The notes: generated by a model from the sequence alone, not told the origin. A stretch of DNA of 53,286 nt from Paenibacillus tianmuensis (GCF_900100345.1 NZ_FMTT01000043.1:1-53286); one strand, 5' to 3'; numbered from the stretch's first letter, positions 32,876-42,387 are shown. Made by a program: numbers and translations.

Positions 32876-34213
32876 TTAATCACTCGTAAATTTGGCCAAA
32901 AGAACGTCATAATTGCCGTTGGCGCTGTCCTTTTGGAACGAACCCGTAACGATATATCCTCCGTCATTGGTCGTTGCCACGCGCTTGCCTATCTCGCCTG
33001 TGTTGCCAAAATCATACATATTCGACCACATTGCATTTCCCGCGTTGTTGATTTTCATCAGCACCAAATCTTCTTTACCCACTTGCGGACTCGTCAGCCC
33101 GGTCACGATATAATTGCCGTCCTTGGCCGCTTTGACATCATTGGCAAAATCGCCATTCGTTGAATGAAACTGGTTCGTCCACAGCTTGGCCCCCGAAGTG
33201 CTGACCTTGGTTACAAAGATGTTATACCCCTGAGAACTGTTCGGTTGATCGAAGTTGTTGATGGCCCCTGCGGCCACATAGCCGCTGCTCGTTGCGGCAA
33301 CACCTTGCAGCATGGCATATCTGTCCAGAGTAGAATCGAATTCCGTCCCTCCGGAGCCGGATACTTTTACCATCAGCCCGTACATCACTTGCTCCGTCCC
33401 TCCTGGAATGGTTCGCTTGATGGTTTTATATCCGACGGCCACATAGCCGCCGTCCGGCGTGACGCTTACGCCGTAAAAGCGGTCTTCCAGATTCTCTTGA
33501 CCGTATGTCCGGCTCCATTGAACATTACCGCTGGCATCCACCTTCAGCATGAAAGCATCCGTCGTATGCTGGCTGTCTCCCTTGGCGCCGACAATGATGT
33601 AACCGCCGTCATGCCCGATTTCCATCGCTTTAGCCTCTTCTTGGCCTGGCCCGCCATATGTTTTTGCCCATTGGATCGCTCCGTTGGCATCGGTCTTCGC
33701 CAAGTAGATATCTTTAGAACCGCTCGCATTGCTCGTCCCGGCGATGATATACCCGCCGTCGCTCGTTTGCCGAACCTCGACACCCTTTTCTTCTGCGGCC
33801 CCGCCCAGCGTATATGCCCATTGAAGCGTCAGGGATGCGTCCGTCTTGGCAAACAGGATATCCTCGTTTCCTTTAGCCATGGTAGAGCCTGTGAACACAT
33901 AGCCGCCGTCGCTTGTCTGCACGACGGATTCGCCGAAATCGCGCTGCGAGAAGTTGAACGTAGTGCCCTTCTGGAGCGCTGGAGGAATAAGGCCTGCTAA
34001 TGGCTGAAGTGTAGAAAGCGAATTTTTCCCATCTGTGTTTTCGTTTTCGCTGAGTAAATTCGTGACCTTGACCTCTTCGTTTTTGACAGGCACCTGACTT
34101 GAGGCTTGAAGAATATCCGTTGTCGTAAGGCTGGGTTCTTGGGCAACAGCAACTTGAGCGGAAAGCAGCAGCGCAGCAGCCAAAGAAGAAAGTAAAGGAA
34201 TCGATTTTTTCAT
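32876..34213 (-). CDS. Secreted protein with beta-propeller-like GGY repeats
   Basis: The 445-residue protein starts with a clear signal peptide (MKKSIPLLSSLAAALLLSAQ then VAVAQ, cleavage near residue 25). From about residue 95 to the end a unit of 45-55 residues recurs, each with (T/S)DGGY(I/V)(I/V)(A/T)G followed by D(I/A)(Y/F)(L/M)(A/V)K.(D/N)A.G...W...Y. This is the pattern of tandem blade-forming repeats seen in secreted propeller proteins. There is no anchor or cell-wall motif, so it is likely exported to the medium or surface. Function unknown. AAGGAGG precedes the ATG. Confidence 0.8.
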   Translation of the reverse strand: MKKSIPLLSSLAAALLLSAQVAVAQEPSLTTTDILQASSQVPVKNEEVKVTNLLSENENTDGKNSLSTLQPLAGLIPPALQKGTTFNFSQRDFGESVVQTSDGGYVFTGSTMAKGNEDILFAKTDASLTLQWAYTLGGAAEEKGVEVRQTSDGGYIIAGTSNASGSKDIYLAKTDANGAIQWAKTYGGPGQEEAKAMEIGHDGGYIIVGAKGDSQHTTDAFMLKVDASGNVQWSRTYGQENLEDRFYGVSVTPDGGYVAVGYKTIKRTIPGGTEQVMYGLMVKVSGSGGTEFDSTLDRYAMLQGVAATSSGYVAAGAINNFDQPNSSQGYNIFVTKVSTSGAKLWTNQFHSTNGDFANDVKAAKDGNYIVTGLTSPQVGKEDLVLMKINNAGNAMWSNMYDFGNTGEIGKRVATTNDGGYIVTGSFQKDSANGNYDVLLAKFTSD

Positions 34214-34419
34214 AAGTGCCTCCTTTTTTCTTGTAAATATTATATTTGAGTATATTTAACATATTATCATATTTTTTGATATTGATATAGCGAATATATT
34301 ACAATAAAGTTAACTTTTTTTCCCTCTTTTCTTAACGGCTGTTCCTTGGTAATAATATTTAGGAGAGCAATCCATAAGAAATCGGATAAGGATCAAAAAT
34401 ACGAGTAGAGGAAGGTATT

Positions 34420-36669
34420 ATGACCCAAGAATATATAGAAATCCGCGGCGCCCGGGAAAATAACCTTAAAGATGTAGCTTTGCGCATTCCCAAGCGCAAA
34501 ATCACCATTTTTACCGGCGTATCCGGTTCCGGCAAATCGTCGATCGTTTTCGATACCATCGCCGCCGAATCCCAGCGTCTGCTGAACGAAAACTTCAGTA
34601 CGTTCGTCCGCAACTTTCTGCCGCGTCTTCCACAGCCGGATGCAGACGCGATCGAAAATCTTAGCATGGCGGTTATCGTCGACCAGAAACGCTTGGGTGG
34701 CGGCGCTCATTCGACCGTAGGCACGATTACCGATATTGCGCCTATACTGCGGCTGTTGTACTCACGTGTAGGTCAGCCTTATGCCGGTAAAGCCAATGCC
34801 TTTTCTTTCAACGACCAGCAAGGCATGTGCCCGGAATGCAACGGCGTGGGCCGCAAGCTTGGAGTTGACTTAGCGAGAGCATTGGATAGATCCAAATCGC
34901 TTAAAGAAGGCGCTATCTTACTTCCGGATTATGGCGTGGACAGTTGGGATTGGAACCTTATTACCCAGTCAGGTTTGTTTGATATCGACAAAAAGCTTGC
35001 CGATTATACCGAGGCAGAAATGGCACAGCTTCTGTACGGCAAACCGCATAAGGTTGAAATGCAAGTTGGAGGGAAATCTGTAAATTTTACTTTAGAGGGA
35101 ATCATTGAGAAGTTCAGCGGCAAGTATATCAAGCGAGATATCAAAACGAGGCCAGAGCGCACTCAGAAAATGGTGGAGCCGTTCATAACCAATGGCTCCT
35201 GCCACCTTTGCCGCGGCGCTCGTCTCAGCCAAGCGGCTCTCAACTGTAAAATCAACGGCAACCATATTGCCGAACTGTCTTCCATGGAGGTAGGTCGGCT
35301 GATTGAGGTTATCAAGGAAATAAAAGATCCGATAGCGGCGCCTATGGTGAAAGCATTAACGGAAAGACTGCAGCACCTGGTTAATATTGGACTGGAATAT
35401 CTCAGCCTCGACCGCGAAACCGACACGTTATCCGGCGGAGAATCACAGCGCGTCAAAATGGTCAAACACCTGAGCGGCAGTCTCGTGGATGTGGTATACA
35501 TTTTTGACGAGCCGAGCGTTGGTTTGCATCCCCGCGATGTACACCGGCTCAATGAATTGCTGCAAAAACTGCGCGATAAAGGCAATACGGTCCTTGTCGT
35601 CGAACACGACCCCGATGTGATTCAAGTAGCCGATCATATCGTCGATGTCGGTCCTTTGGCCGGCAGCCGCGGCGGCACCATTGTTTACGAAGGCAGCTTT
35701 TCCGGCCTGCTGCTGGCCGATACGCTGACGGGCAATCATATGAAACAGGCGATGCCGCTGAAGGATCATTTTCGTCCGGCCACGGGCAAACTATCCGTCG
35801 TGGACGCCAGCCTGCACAACTTGAACCATGTTAGCGTCGATATTCCAACGGGTGTATTAACCGTCGTGACAGGCGTAGCCGGTTCCGGCAAAAGCACCTT
35901 GATCCACGAGGTGTTTTTGCAGCAGCATCCCGATGCGATCGTGATCGACCAGTCGGCTGTCGGTGTCTCTACCCGTTCGAATCCGGCCACTTACACGGGC
36001 ATCATGGACGATGTGCGCAAGGCCTTTGCCTCAGCCAACAAGGTGAATGCCGGTTTGTTCAGCTTTAATTCCAAGGGCGCCTGTGAAAACTGCCAAGGCC
36101 TTGGTGTTGTTTATACCGACGTGGCATTTTTGGACAGCGTTAAAACAACCTGCGAAATATGCGGCGGCAAACGTTTCAAAGAGGAGGTACTGGCCTACAA
36201 GCTGGGCGATAAATCAATCGCCGATGTGCTGGAGATGACCGTTGAACAAGCTCTCGCTTTCTTTGATATCAAAGAAGTTGTGCGCAGGCTGCAAGCCATG
36301 AGTGACGTGGGACTGGATTATCTGACACTCGGCCAGCCGCTCAGCACCCTATCGGGCGGTGAGCTCCAACGCATCAAGCTGGCCAGCGAGCTGCATAAAA
36401 AGGGAAGTATTTACGTCATGGACGAGCCGACGACCGGACTGCACATGTCGGATATCGCCCATCTGCTGGCTATCATGAATCGTCTTGTAGATGCGGGAAA
36501 TTCGGTCATTGTGATCGAACATAACCTCGATGTCATCAGAAACGCCGATTGGATCATAGATATGGGTCCCGAAGGCGGCAGCAATGGCGGTAAAGTCATC
36601 TTCGAAGGCACTCCAAAACAGCTTTTAAGCGCAAAGCATTCCCTTACAAGCAAGTATTTGAGCAGGTGA
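34420..36669 (+). CDS. UvrA-like ATPase, short class (drug-resistance type)
   Basis: The 749-residue protein has two ABC ATPase cassettes: Walker A GVSGSGKSS near residue 35 with signature LSGGESQR, and GVAGSGKST in the second half with LSGGELQR. CXXC zinc pairs (CPECNGVGR, CHLCRGARL, CENCQGLG, CEICGGKRF) are present. It lacks the insertion that binds UvrB in full-length UvrA (about 940 residues), which places it in the class II/DrrC-like group linked to protection against DNA-intercalating drugs. AGAGGAAGG lies before the ATG. It stands alone. Confidence 0.88.
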   Translation: MTQEYIEIRGARENNLKDVALRIPKRKITIFTGVSGSGKSSIVFDTIAAESQRLLNENFSTFVRNFLPRLPQPDADAIENLSMAVIVDQKRLGGGAHSTVGTITDIAPILRLLYSRVGQPYAGKANAFSFNDQQGMCPECNGVGRKLGVDLARALDRSKSLKEGAILLPDYGVDSWDWNLITQSGLFDIDKKLADYTEAEMAQLLYGKPHKVEMQVGGKSVNFTLEGIIEKFSGKYIKRDIKTRPERTQKMVEPFITNGSCHLCRGARLSQAALNCKINGNHIAELSSMEVGRLIEVIKEIKDPIAAPMVKALTERLQHLVNIGLEYLSLDRETDTLSGGESQRVKMVKHLSGSLVDVVYIFDEPSVGLHPRDVHRLNELLQKLRDKGNTVLVVEHDPDVIQVADHIVDVGPLAGSRGGTIVYEGSFSGLLLADTLTGNHMKQAMPLKDHFRPATGKLSVVDASLHNLNHVSVDIPTGVLTVVTGVAGSGKSTLIHEVFLQQHPDAIVIDQSAVGVSTRSNPATYTGIMDDVRKAFASANKVNAGLFSFNSKGACENCQGLGVVYTDVAFLDSVKTTCEICGGKRFKEEVLAYKLGDKSIADVLEMTVEQALAFFDIKEVVRRLQAMSDVGLDYLTLGQPLSTLSGGELQRIKLASELHKKGSIYVMDEPTTGLHMSDIAHLLAIMNRLVDAGNSVIVIEHNLDVIRNADWIIDMGPEGGSNGGKVIFEGTPKQLLSAKHSLTSKYLSR

Positions 36670-36679
36670 TGGTTCACAC

Positions 36680-36728
36680 AAAAACAGATCACTCATGGCA
36701 TCTATTGCCCATCAAGTGATCTGTTTTT
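36680..36728. terminator. Bidirectional terminator
   Basis: AAAAACAGATCACT and AGTGATCTGTTTTT form a perfect 14-bp stem between the convergent UvrA-like and SDR genes, with A/T tracts on both sides so that it can work in both directions. Confidence 0.85.
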
Positions 36729-36751
36729 ACATATATCGTCATGCTCTACAA

Positions 36752-37474
36752 TCATGCATTAAAGTCGGTTATGGCAGGAATATTTATTTCCTTTACACAT
36801 GAAACAGGCGATAAATGAATAACGCATTGGACAATGGCTACAATGTCTTGTACAGGAATACGTGTACCTTGATACAACGCAATTGCCTTTTCTGCACCTT
36901 CTTCATAAGGTACTTCTGCCGCAAGCTCTCCCGGATTAATGCACGTTACAGAAATCTTATCTTGTCTCAGATGCTCGCGCAAAGCATTTGTAATCCCGCG
37001 TATGCCAAATTTAGATGTGACAAACGAAACTTGCGCATTACCCGTATGATCCAAGCCTGCTGTTGAACCAATTAAAATGATTTTTCCGTGTTTCGCCTGT
37101 CTTAAATTAGGCAAAAGCGCCTGAATATATGTAATCGTGGAAGTTAAATTAATATTAATTAAGTTCGAAATATCTCCAACTTCATCCTGATCAAACGTAT
37201 AGTCATCTTCAAAACCACGCTTTTCCCATACTCCGACATTATAAATGAATACATCGATAGCAACGTCTTTTAAAGTTTCTTTTAAAGAAGGAATTTGCTG
37301 TTGACTGGATAAATCAATTTGGAGCCAATTGCGATTTACGCCATCATGGATATCTAAACTGCTTGGTCGTGTGCGCGACACCACCCATACGGTATCTCCC
37401 TTGGCGGGTAAGCCTTTTACAAATGCATCGCCTAGCCCCTGGCTTGCTCCAAAAATAATAAAGTTCTTACTCAT
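36752..37474 (-). CDS. Short-chain dehydrogenase/reductase
   Basis: From the ATG at 37474 (AAAGGGTG upstream) the product has 240 residues, with the NAD(P) motif IIFGASQGLGDAFVKGL, the NNAG-equivalent YNVGV, catalytic Ser in LIGSTAG, and SFVTSKFG in which the usual YxxxK tyrosine is replaced by F or T (sequence QVSFVTSKFG). Loss of that tyrosine is unusual and may affect activity. It is a classical SDR length. A dyad at 37498-37514 lies in its upstream region. Confidence 0.85.
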   Translation of the reverse strand: MSKNFIIFGASQGLGDAFVKGLPAKGDTVWVVSRTRPSSLDIHDGVNRNWLQIDLSSQQQIPSLKETLKDVAIDVFIYNVGVWEKRGFEDDYTFDQDEVGDISNLININLTSTITYIQALLPNLRQAKHGKIILIGSTAGLDHTGNAQVSFVTSKFGIRGITNALREHLRQDKISVTCINPGELAAEVPYEEGAEKAIALYQGTRIPVQDIVAIVQCVIHLSPVSCVKEINIPAITDFNA

Positions 37475-37497
37475 CCTATCACCCTTTCTATAATAAC

Positions 37498-37514
37498 TAT
37501 ACTTTTTAAGTATA
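37498..37514 (-). promoter_or_regulatory. Dyad operator before the SDR gene
   Basis: TATACTT-TTT-AAGTATA is a perfect 7-bp inverted repeat 24 bases before the SDR start codon. The AAGT/ACTT half-sites resemble those of the dyad between the HxlR and RidA genes (7496-7518), so an HxlR-type regulator is a possible binder. Confidence 0.5.
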
Positions 37515-37539
37515 ATTGTTTCAAAAGTGAGCGTCAAAC

Positions 37540-37565
37540 AGGCCCATGCGAAGTGGCATGGGCCT
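37540..37565 (-). terminator. Hairpin at the end of the pseudouridine operon
   Basis: AGGCCCATGC and GCATGGGCCT pair perfectly around CACTTC, 18 bases past the last permease stop. The T-tract after it is poor (GTTTGACG), so termination may be partial. Confidence 0.65.
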
Positions 37566-37583
37566 CTCATAGTCGGCAATGAT

Positions 37584-38525
37584 TCACCGGCTTCCTTTGA
37601 TGTAAGGATTTCCTACCGCTTTTGGACCTTCGGCGCGACCGACAAATCCAGCCAGCACTATCAAAGTGAGAACGTAAGGAAGCATCTGGATAAACGCGGT
37701 TGGAACATAATTGGAATAGCCAAGCACCTGCGCGGAACTGTTGATGGCTTGCGCCAAGCCGAAGAACAGAGCGGCCAGCATAGCTCCGACCGGGTGCCAC
37801 TTGCCAAAAATAACGGCGGCCAGCGCGATAAAGCCTTGACCTGAAATCGTACTGTAAGAAAAATTGCTCGTTGTCGTCAAGCTGATGACGGCTCCGCCCA
37901 AACCGGCCAGGCCGCCGCTGATCATAACCCCGAGGTAACGCATAACGGAAACGCGAATGCCAAGCGTATCCGCTGCGGCAGGATGTTCCCCGACTGCCCG
38001 CAGCCTTAAGCCGAACGGCGTTTTGTACATAACGTACCAAGAGAGAAGCACAATCCCGATCGCCAAATAAGAAGTCGGATACGCGATAAAGAACATTTTG
38101 CCGAGATACGGAATTTGACTTAATCCCGGTACTTCCCATTTCTGAATCAAGTTTTTGATCGTAGACGTTTGGGCGGCTCCATCGAACATTTGCTTCGTCA
38201 GAAAGATCGATAAACCGATCGCCAAAAAATTAATCGCTACGCCGCTAACGACCTGATTGGCATGATACGTCACGGATGCGACCGCATGCAGCAGCGAGAA
38301 TAAGGTGCCCGCTAAGACGGCGGCAACGATTCCCAATAAAGGCGAGCCTGTCAGCAATGTGGTGACGGTACCCGAGAAAGCGCCGATAACCATCAAGCCT
38401 TCCAATCCGATATTCACGACGCCCGAGCGTTCGGAATAGACGCCTCCCAAAGCGGTCAAAATCAGAGGGGTCGAATAGACGACGGCGTTGTGGATAATAA
38501 TTGAGGCATTATTCATCAGGTCCAT
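37584..38525 (-). CDS. Nucleoside ABC transporter permease, second subunit
   Basis: From the ATG at 38525, which overlaps the upstream stop by one base (TAATG), the product has 313 residues and about eight to nine helices with the family pattern LTALGGVYSERSGVVNIGLE. This is the second permease of the BMP-type (NupQ-like) importers; the ERSGVVNIGLEGLM motif is the ATPase-contact loop. With the other permease it forms the membrane channel for a nucleoside, here most likely pseudouridine. Confidence 0.9.
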   Translation of the reverse strand: MDLMNNASIIIHNAVVYSTPLILTALGGVYSERSGVVNIGLEGLMVIGAFSGTVTTLLTGSPLLGIVAAVLAGTLFSLLHAVASVTYHANQVVSGVAINFLAIGLSIFLTKQMFDGAAQTSTIKNLIQKWEVPGLSQIPYLGKMFFIAYPTSYLAIGIVLLSWYVMYKTPFGLRLRAVGEHPAAADTLGIRVSVMRYLGVMISGGLAGLGGAVISLTTTSNFSYSTISGQGFIALAAVIFGKWHPVGAMLAALFFGLAQAINSSAQVLGYSNYVPTAFIQMLPYVLTLIVLAGFVGRAEGPKAVGNPYIKGSR

Positions 38526-39601
38526 TACCGTTTTCCCCCTTTCCGTATCGTCAACCACTTCTTGCATCGGCTTACGAAACTCGATACAAGCAAGCTTGAC
38601 GCAATAAAGAAAATAATGAGCGCAATAATAATTCGGATCACTTCGTAAGGGACATCGGCGGCCATTTGCATATTTTGCGCTCCGAACGTCAATCCGCCAA
38701 ATAGAATCGCTCCCAAAATCACACCGATGGACGTGTTGGCGCCGATTAAGGCGACAGCGATGCCGTCATACCCGAATCCCGGAAAACTGCTCGAAAGGGT
38801 CATGTAACCGTATACCCCCAAGCCTTCCGACGCTCCGCCAATGCCTGCCAGCGCTCCGCTGATCATCATCGACATCATGACGTTCTTGTTCACGTTCATG
38901 CCTGCATACTCCGCGCCGGAACGATTCAAGCCGACGGTGCGAAGCTCGAACCCTTTTTTCGTTTTCCACAGCAGCACATAAATGACGATCGCGGCCAAGA
39001 GCGCCACGACAATGCCAAGATGAATGCGAGACCCGCCGAATAACTCGCTTAACCAAGCGGAGGAAAGTGAAGCCGTATCGCGAATCGTTTCCGACCGTTC
39101 GGCCTGCGCCTTAAAGTAAGTCCGAATCAAATGATTGACGAGGATGAGACCGATCCAATTCATCATAATCGTCGTGACGACTTCGTGAACGCCGCGCCGT
39201 GCTTTCAAGTAACCCGGCACCAACCCCCACAATCCCCCGGCGACAGCCGCAGCCAGGATGGCGAGGGGCATGTGCAAATACCACGGCAATGGGAATAGTA
39301 TCCCTACCGAAACCGCGGCCAACTGACCAACCATAAACTGCCCTTCCGCCCCGATATTGAACAATCCCGTCCGAAACGCAAAAGCGACTGCCAATCCGGT
39401 GAAAATAAGCGGCGTGATTTGCCGCACGGTTTCCCCAAATAAATAAGGGGTACCGAAAATGCCTTCGAAAAACGCGGCGTAGGCGCTTATCGGATTGTAT
39501 CCGCCGAGAAGCATAATGACAGCGCCGCAAAGCAAAGCGAGCAATACCGATAGGAGCGATATGCCGATAGTTCCTCTGTTCACCCGATCGAACCACTTCA
39601 T
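38525..39601 (-). CDS. Nucleoside ABC transporter permease, first subunit
   Basis: This 358-residue permease of the BMP-dependent (NupP-like) class has about nine helices, with AFRTGLFNIGAEGQFMVGQL as the conserved cytoplasmic loop that touches the ATPase. The ATG overlaps the ATPase stop by 4 bases. It pairs with the second permease directly downstream. Confidence 0.9.
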   Translation of the reverse strand: MKWFDRVNRGTIGISLLSVLLALLCGAVIMLLGGYNPISAYAAFFEGIFGTPYLFGETVRQITPLIFTGLAVAFAFRTGLFNIGAEGQFMVGQLAAVSVGILFPLPWYLHMPLAILAAAVAGGLWGLVPGYLKARRGVHEVVTTIMMNWIGLILVNHLIRTYFKAQAERSETIRDTASLSSAWLSELFGGSRIHLGIVVALLAAIVIYVLLWKTKKGFELRTVGLNRSGAEYAGMNVNKNVMMSMMISGALAGIGGASEGLGVYGYMTLSSSFPGFGYDGIAVALIGANTSIGVILGAILFGGLTFGAQNMQMAADVPYEVIRIIIALIIFFIASSLLVSSFVSRCKKWLTIRKGGKR

Positions 39602-41124
39602 TCCCGTTCACCGCGCTTCCCTCTTTGGCCGGACATAAGCAGGCCTAATTCCTGTTCGGTCGTATTTTTCGGATCCACGATTCCTACTATCTCTCCTTCG
39701 AACAACACGGCAATCCGGTCGGACAAATTCATAATTTCATCCAGCTCAAAGGAAACGAGCAGCACGGCTTTCCCCATGTCCCGCTGCTCCACAAGCTGGC
39801 GATGGATGAACTCGATCGCGCCGACATCCACCCCGCGGGTAGGTTGCGCTGCAATCAATAGCTTCGGATCGCTGACGATCTCCCGGGCGATGATCGCCTT
39901 CTGTTGATTTCCACCGGAAAGAGCGCGGGTTGTCGTTTGTACACTTGGCGTGCGGATATCGTATTTATCAACTAAACGCTCAGCATGAGCATAAATTTCA
40001 TCGTAATCGAGAAAACCGCGCTTATTGTACGGCGCTTTGTAATAGCTGTTCAGAACGATATTTTCCGCGACGGTAAAATCAAGGACAAGCCCTCTATGCT
40101 GACGATCTTCGGGGATATGCGCCACCCCTTTCCCGGCCACTTCGCGAGTGCGCATATTCGCTATGCTCTGTCCATGCAATACAATTTCCCCCGACAACGT
40201 TCGGCGCAATCCTGTAATCACTTCGATCAACTCCGATTGCCCGTTGCCGTCCACCCCGGCTATACCGACAATTTCGCCGCCATATACGTCTAACGTCAAT
40301 TTATTCAAGGCGCGAAGGCCTCGATTGTCGTTCGCTTCCACATTTTTCAGTTGCAACACAAGCTCTTTGGTTTGCTGCTCGCTTTTGGCTATCGATAACG
40401 ATACTTCCCGTCCGACCATTTTGGCCGCCAGTTCGTGCTCTGTCGTTTGTTTCACCTCTACCGAATCGATCACTTTCCCGCGACGAATAATGGTTACGGT
40501 ATCGGCAATGGACATAATCTCTTTCAATTTGTGCGTGATCAGGACGATGGATTTGCCTTCCTTGACGAGATTGCGCATGATATTCAACAATTCATGAATT
40601 TCTTGAGGGGTTAGAACGGCGGTCGGCTCGTCGAAAATAATGATTTCCGCGCCTCTATAAAGCGTTTTCAAAATCTCGACGCGCTGCTGCATGCCAACGG
40701 ATATATCCCGTATTCGTCTGTCCAGCTGTACTTTAAGGCCATACTTGGCGGAAAGCTGCTCCAGCTCTTTTTTCGCTTTCGAATAATCGACATTTATGCC
40801 TTTGCGCGGCTCCGAGCCGAGAATAATATTTTCAAGCACCGAAAATTTCTCGACCAGCATAAAATGCTGATGAACCATGCCAATGCCAAGCTCGTTCGCC
40901 ACCGTGGGATTTGTAATGTTGACCCGGTTTTCGTTAATTAAAATTTCGCCTTCATCGGCTTCGTAGAGCCCGAACAAAATGTTCATCAGGGTCGATTTCC
41001 CCGCGCCGTTTTCTCCCAACAAGGCATGGATTTCGCCTTTTTGCACTTTGAACGAGATGTTATCGTTGGCAATAGTGCCGGGAAAACGTTTCGTAATATT
41101 TCTCATTTCTACGGCAATGGCCAT
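39598..41124 (-). CDS. Nucleoside ABC transporter ATPase (double cassette)
   Basis: The 508-residue protein has two fused ABC domains: Walker A GENGAGKST and a first signature region ISVGMQQR; in the second, GVDGNGQSE and LSGGNQQK. This arrangement, with a degenerate second Walker A, is typical of RbsA/NupO-type importers. I use the ATG at 41124 (GGGAG eight bases upstream) rather than GTG at 41133. The TTRALSGGNQQKAIIAREIV stretch is characteristic of the nucleoside class. Confidence 0.9.
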   Translation of the reverse strand: MAIAVEMRNITKRFPGTIANDNISFKVQKGEIHALLGENGAGKSTLMNILFGLYEADEGEILINENRVNITNPTVANELGIGMVHQHFMLVEKFSVLENIILGSEPRKGINVDYSKAKKELEQLSAKYGLKVQLDRRIRDISVGMQQRVEILKTLYRGAEIIIFDEPTAVLTPQEIHELLNIMRNLVKEGKSIVLITHKLKEIMSIADTVTIIRRGKVIDSVEVKQTTEHELAAKMVGREVSLSIAKSEQQTKELVLQLKNVEANDNRGLRALNKLTLDVYGGEIVGIAGVDGNGQSELIEVITGLRRTLSGEIVLHGQSIANMRTREVAGKGVAHIPEDRQHRGLVLDFTVAENIVLNSYYKAPYNKRGFLDYDEIYAHAERLVDKYDIRTPSVQTTTRALSGGNQQKAIIAREIVSDPKLLIAAQPTRGVDVGAIEFIHRQLVEQRDMGKAVLLVSFELDEIMNLSDRIAVLFEGEIVGIVDPKNTTEQELGLLMSGQRGKRGERE

Positions 41125-41167
41125 CCGTATCACTCCCGAGTTTGCATCTGCGTTGTTAACTGATATG

Positions 41168-41206
41168 GAGGGGGCAGCGGCTGATCGACCAACCTAACGC
41201 CCCCTC
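41168..41206 (-). other. Intercistronic hairpin between lipoprotein and ATPase genes
   Basis: GAGGGGGC and GCCCCCTC pair perfectly around a 23-base loop in the gap after the lipoprotein gene. Without a T-tract it is unlikely to terminate; such hairpins commonly protect the 3' end of the binding-protein message and raise its level over the transporter subunits. Confidence 0.55.
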
Positions 41207-41233
41207 GGCGACATCGCCTACGCAAATGAATAG

Positions 41234-42310
41234 TTAAGGCTTAAACTTCTCGAACTCTTCCTTTGTCCGCGGTACGGTTATTTTGCCGTCAATAATTTGC
41301 TGCCGGTATTCCATGGCCTTATTTAATATATCTTTGGGAACATTGACATCGGATGTCGAGGCAATTCCCACGCCGTCATCCTTTAAGCCGAATTCGACTT
41401 CCTTGCCGCCGTTAAATTGACCTTTGATGAATTGTTCGCAAACTTGAAAAATAGCGTTGTCCACCCGTTTGGTCATCGACGTTAATACGGCTTTCGTGCC
41501 GAACGTTTGGGACTGGTCTTTATCCACACCGATCGCCCATACGTTCTGGCCGTTGTTTTTGCGCTCGTTCGCCTCGTTGAACAGCCCGTCTCCGGTGCCG
41601 CCGGATGCGTGGAAAATAATATCCGCGCCTTTGTCATACATGGTAGCGGCCGTTTGTTTGCCTAAATCCGGCGCCGAGAAGGAGTTCGTATAGACGCTGG
41701 TGATTTCCGCTTTGGGATTGACTGACTTCACTCCCGCCTTAAAACCGTTTTCAAAACGGTTGATGACAGCGAAATCGACCCCTCCGATAAAGCCGACCTT
41801 GTTGGTTTTGGTCATTAATCCGGCAATGACGCCGACGAGGAAGCTGCCTTGCTCCTCGCGGAACGTTATGGCCGTAACGTTGTCGGGAATTTTACCGCCG
41901 AGGTTGGAATCGATAATCGCAAAAAGCGATTTCGGATTCGCCTGCGCCACCTTCTTCACTGTATCCTCCAGCGGAAAGCCGATGCCGAATTTTAAATCCC
42001 AGCCTTGCTGAACGAATTGGTTCATGTTCGTTTCATAATCGGCGTTCGACTTGCTTTCCAAATATTTGACCTTGACTTTGTCTTCATTTTTCGTTTGCAA
42101 ACGCTGCAGCCCGTTCCAGGCGCCTTCATTAAAGGAGTTGTCGTTGACTCCGCTAACGTCGGTAACCATGCCGATTCGCTTGGTCGATTGTTCCGTTTTC
42201 TGGGAGGATGATCCGGAAGCAGATGGAGAAGGATTCCCTTTCGCGCCGCAACCGGAAAGTATAACGCTTCCAAAAACCATTACCGCCAGTAATCCAGCCA
42301 TTTTTTTCAT
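41234..42310 (-). CDS. BMP-family substrate-binding lipoprotein
   Basis: From the ATG at 42310 the product has 358 residues: a lipoprotein signal with the lipobox LSGCGAKG (lipidated Cys about residue 21), a Ser/Ala-rich linker, and the BMP/PnrA domain (IGMVTDVSGVNDNSFNEGAW; FIGGVDFAVINRFENGFKAG). BMP proteins bind nucleosides at the membrane surface and hand them to the ABC permeases encoded downstream. Within an operon containing PsuG and PsuK, pseudouridine is the expected ligand. Confidence 0.9.
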   Translation of the reverse strand: MKKMAGLLAVMVFGSVILSGCGAKGNPSPSASGSSSQKTEQSTKRIGMVTDVSGVNDNSFNEGAWNGLQRLQTKNEDKVKVKYLESKSNADYETNMNQFVQQGWDLKFGIGFPLEDTVKKVAQANPKSLFAIIDSNLGGKIPDNVTAITFREEQGSFLVGVIAGLMTKTNKVGFIGGVDFAVINRFENGFKAGVKSVNPKAEITSVYTNSFSAPDLGKQTAATMYDKGADIIFHASGGTGDGLFNEANERKNNGQNVWAIGVDKDQSQTFGTKAVLTSMTKRVDNAIFQVCEQFIKGQFNGGKEVEFGLKDDGVGIASTSDVNVPKDILNKAMEYRQQIIDGKITVPRTKEEFEKFKP

Positions 42311-42387
42311 AAAAACACTTCCTTTGTGTAGTAAAGTTAGCGTCTGCAAAACAGCGTCATCATCATTCGTTTCGTTGCGTCTAGTCG

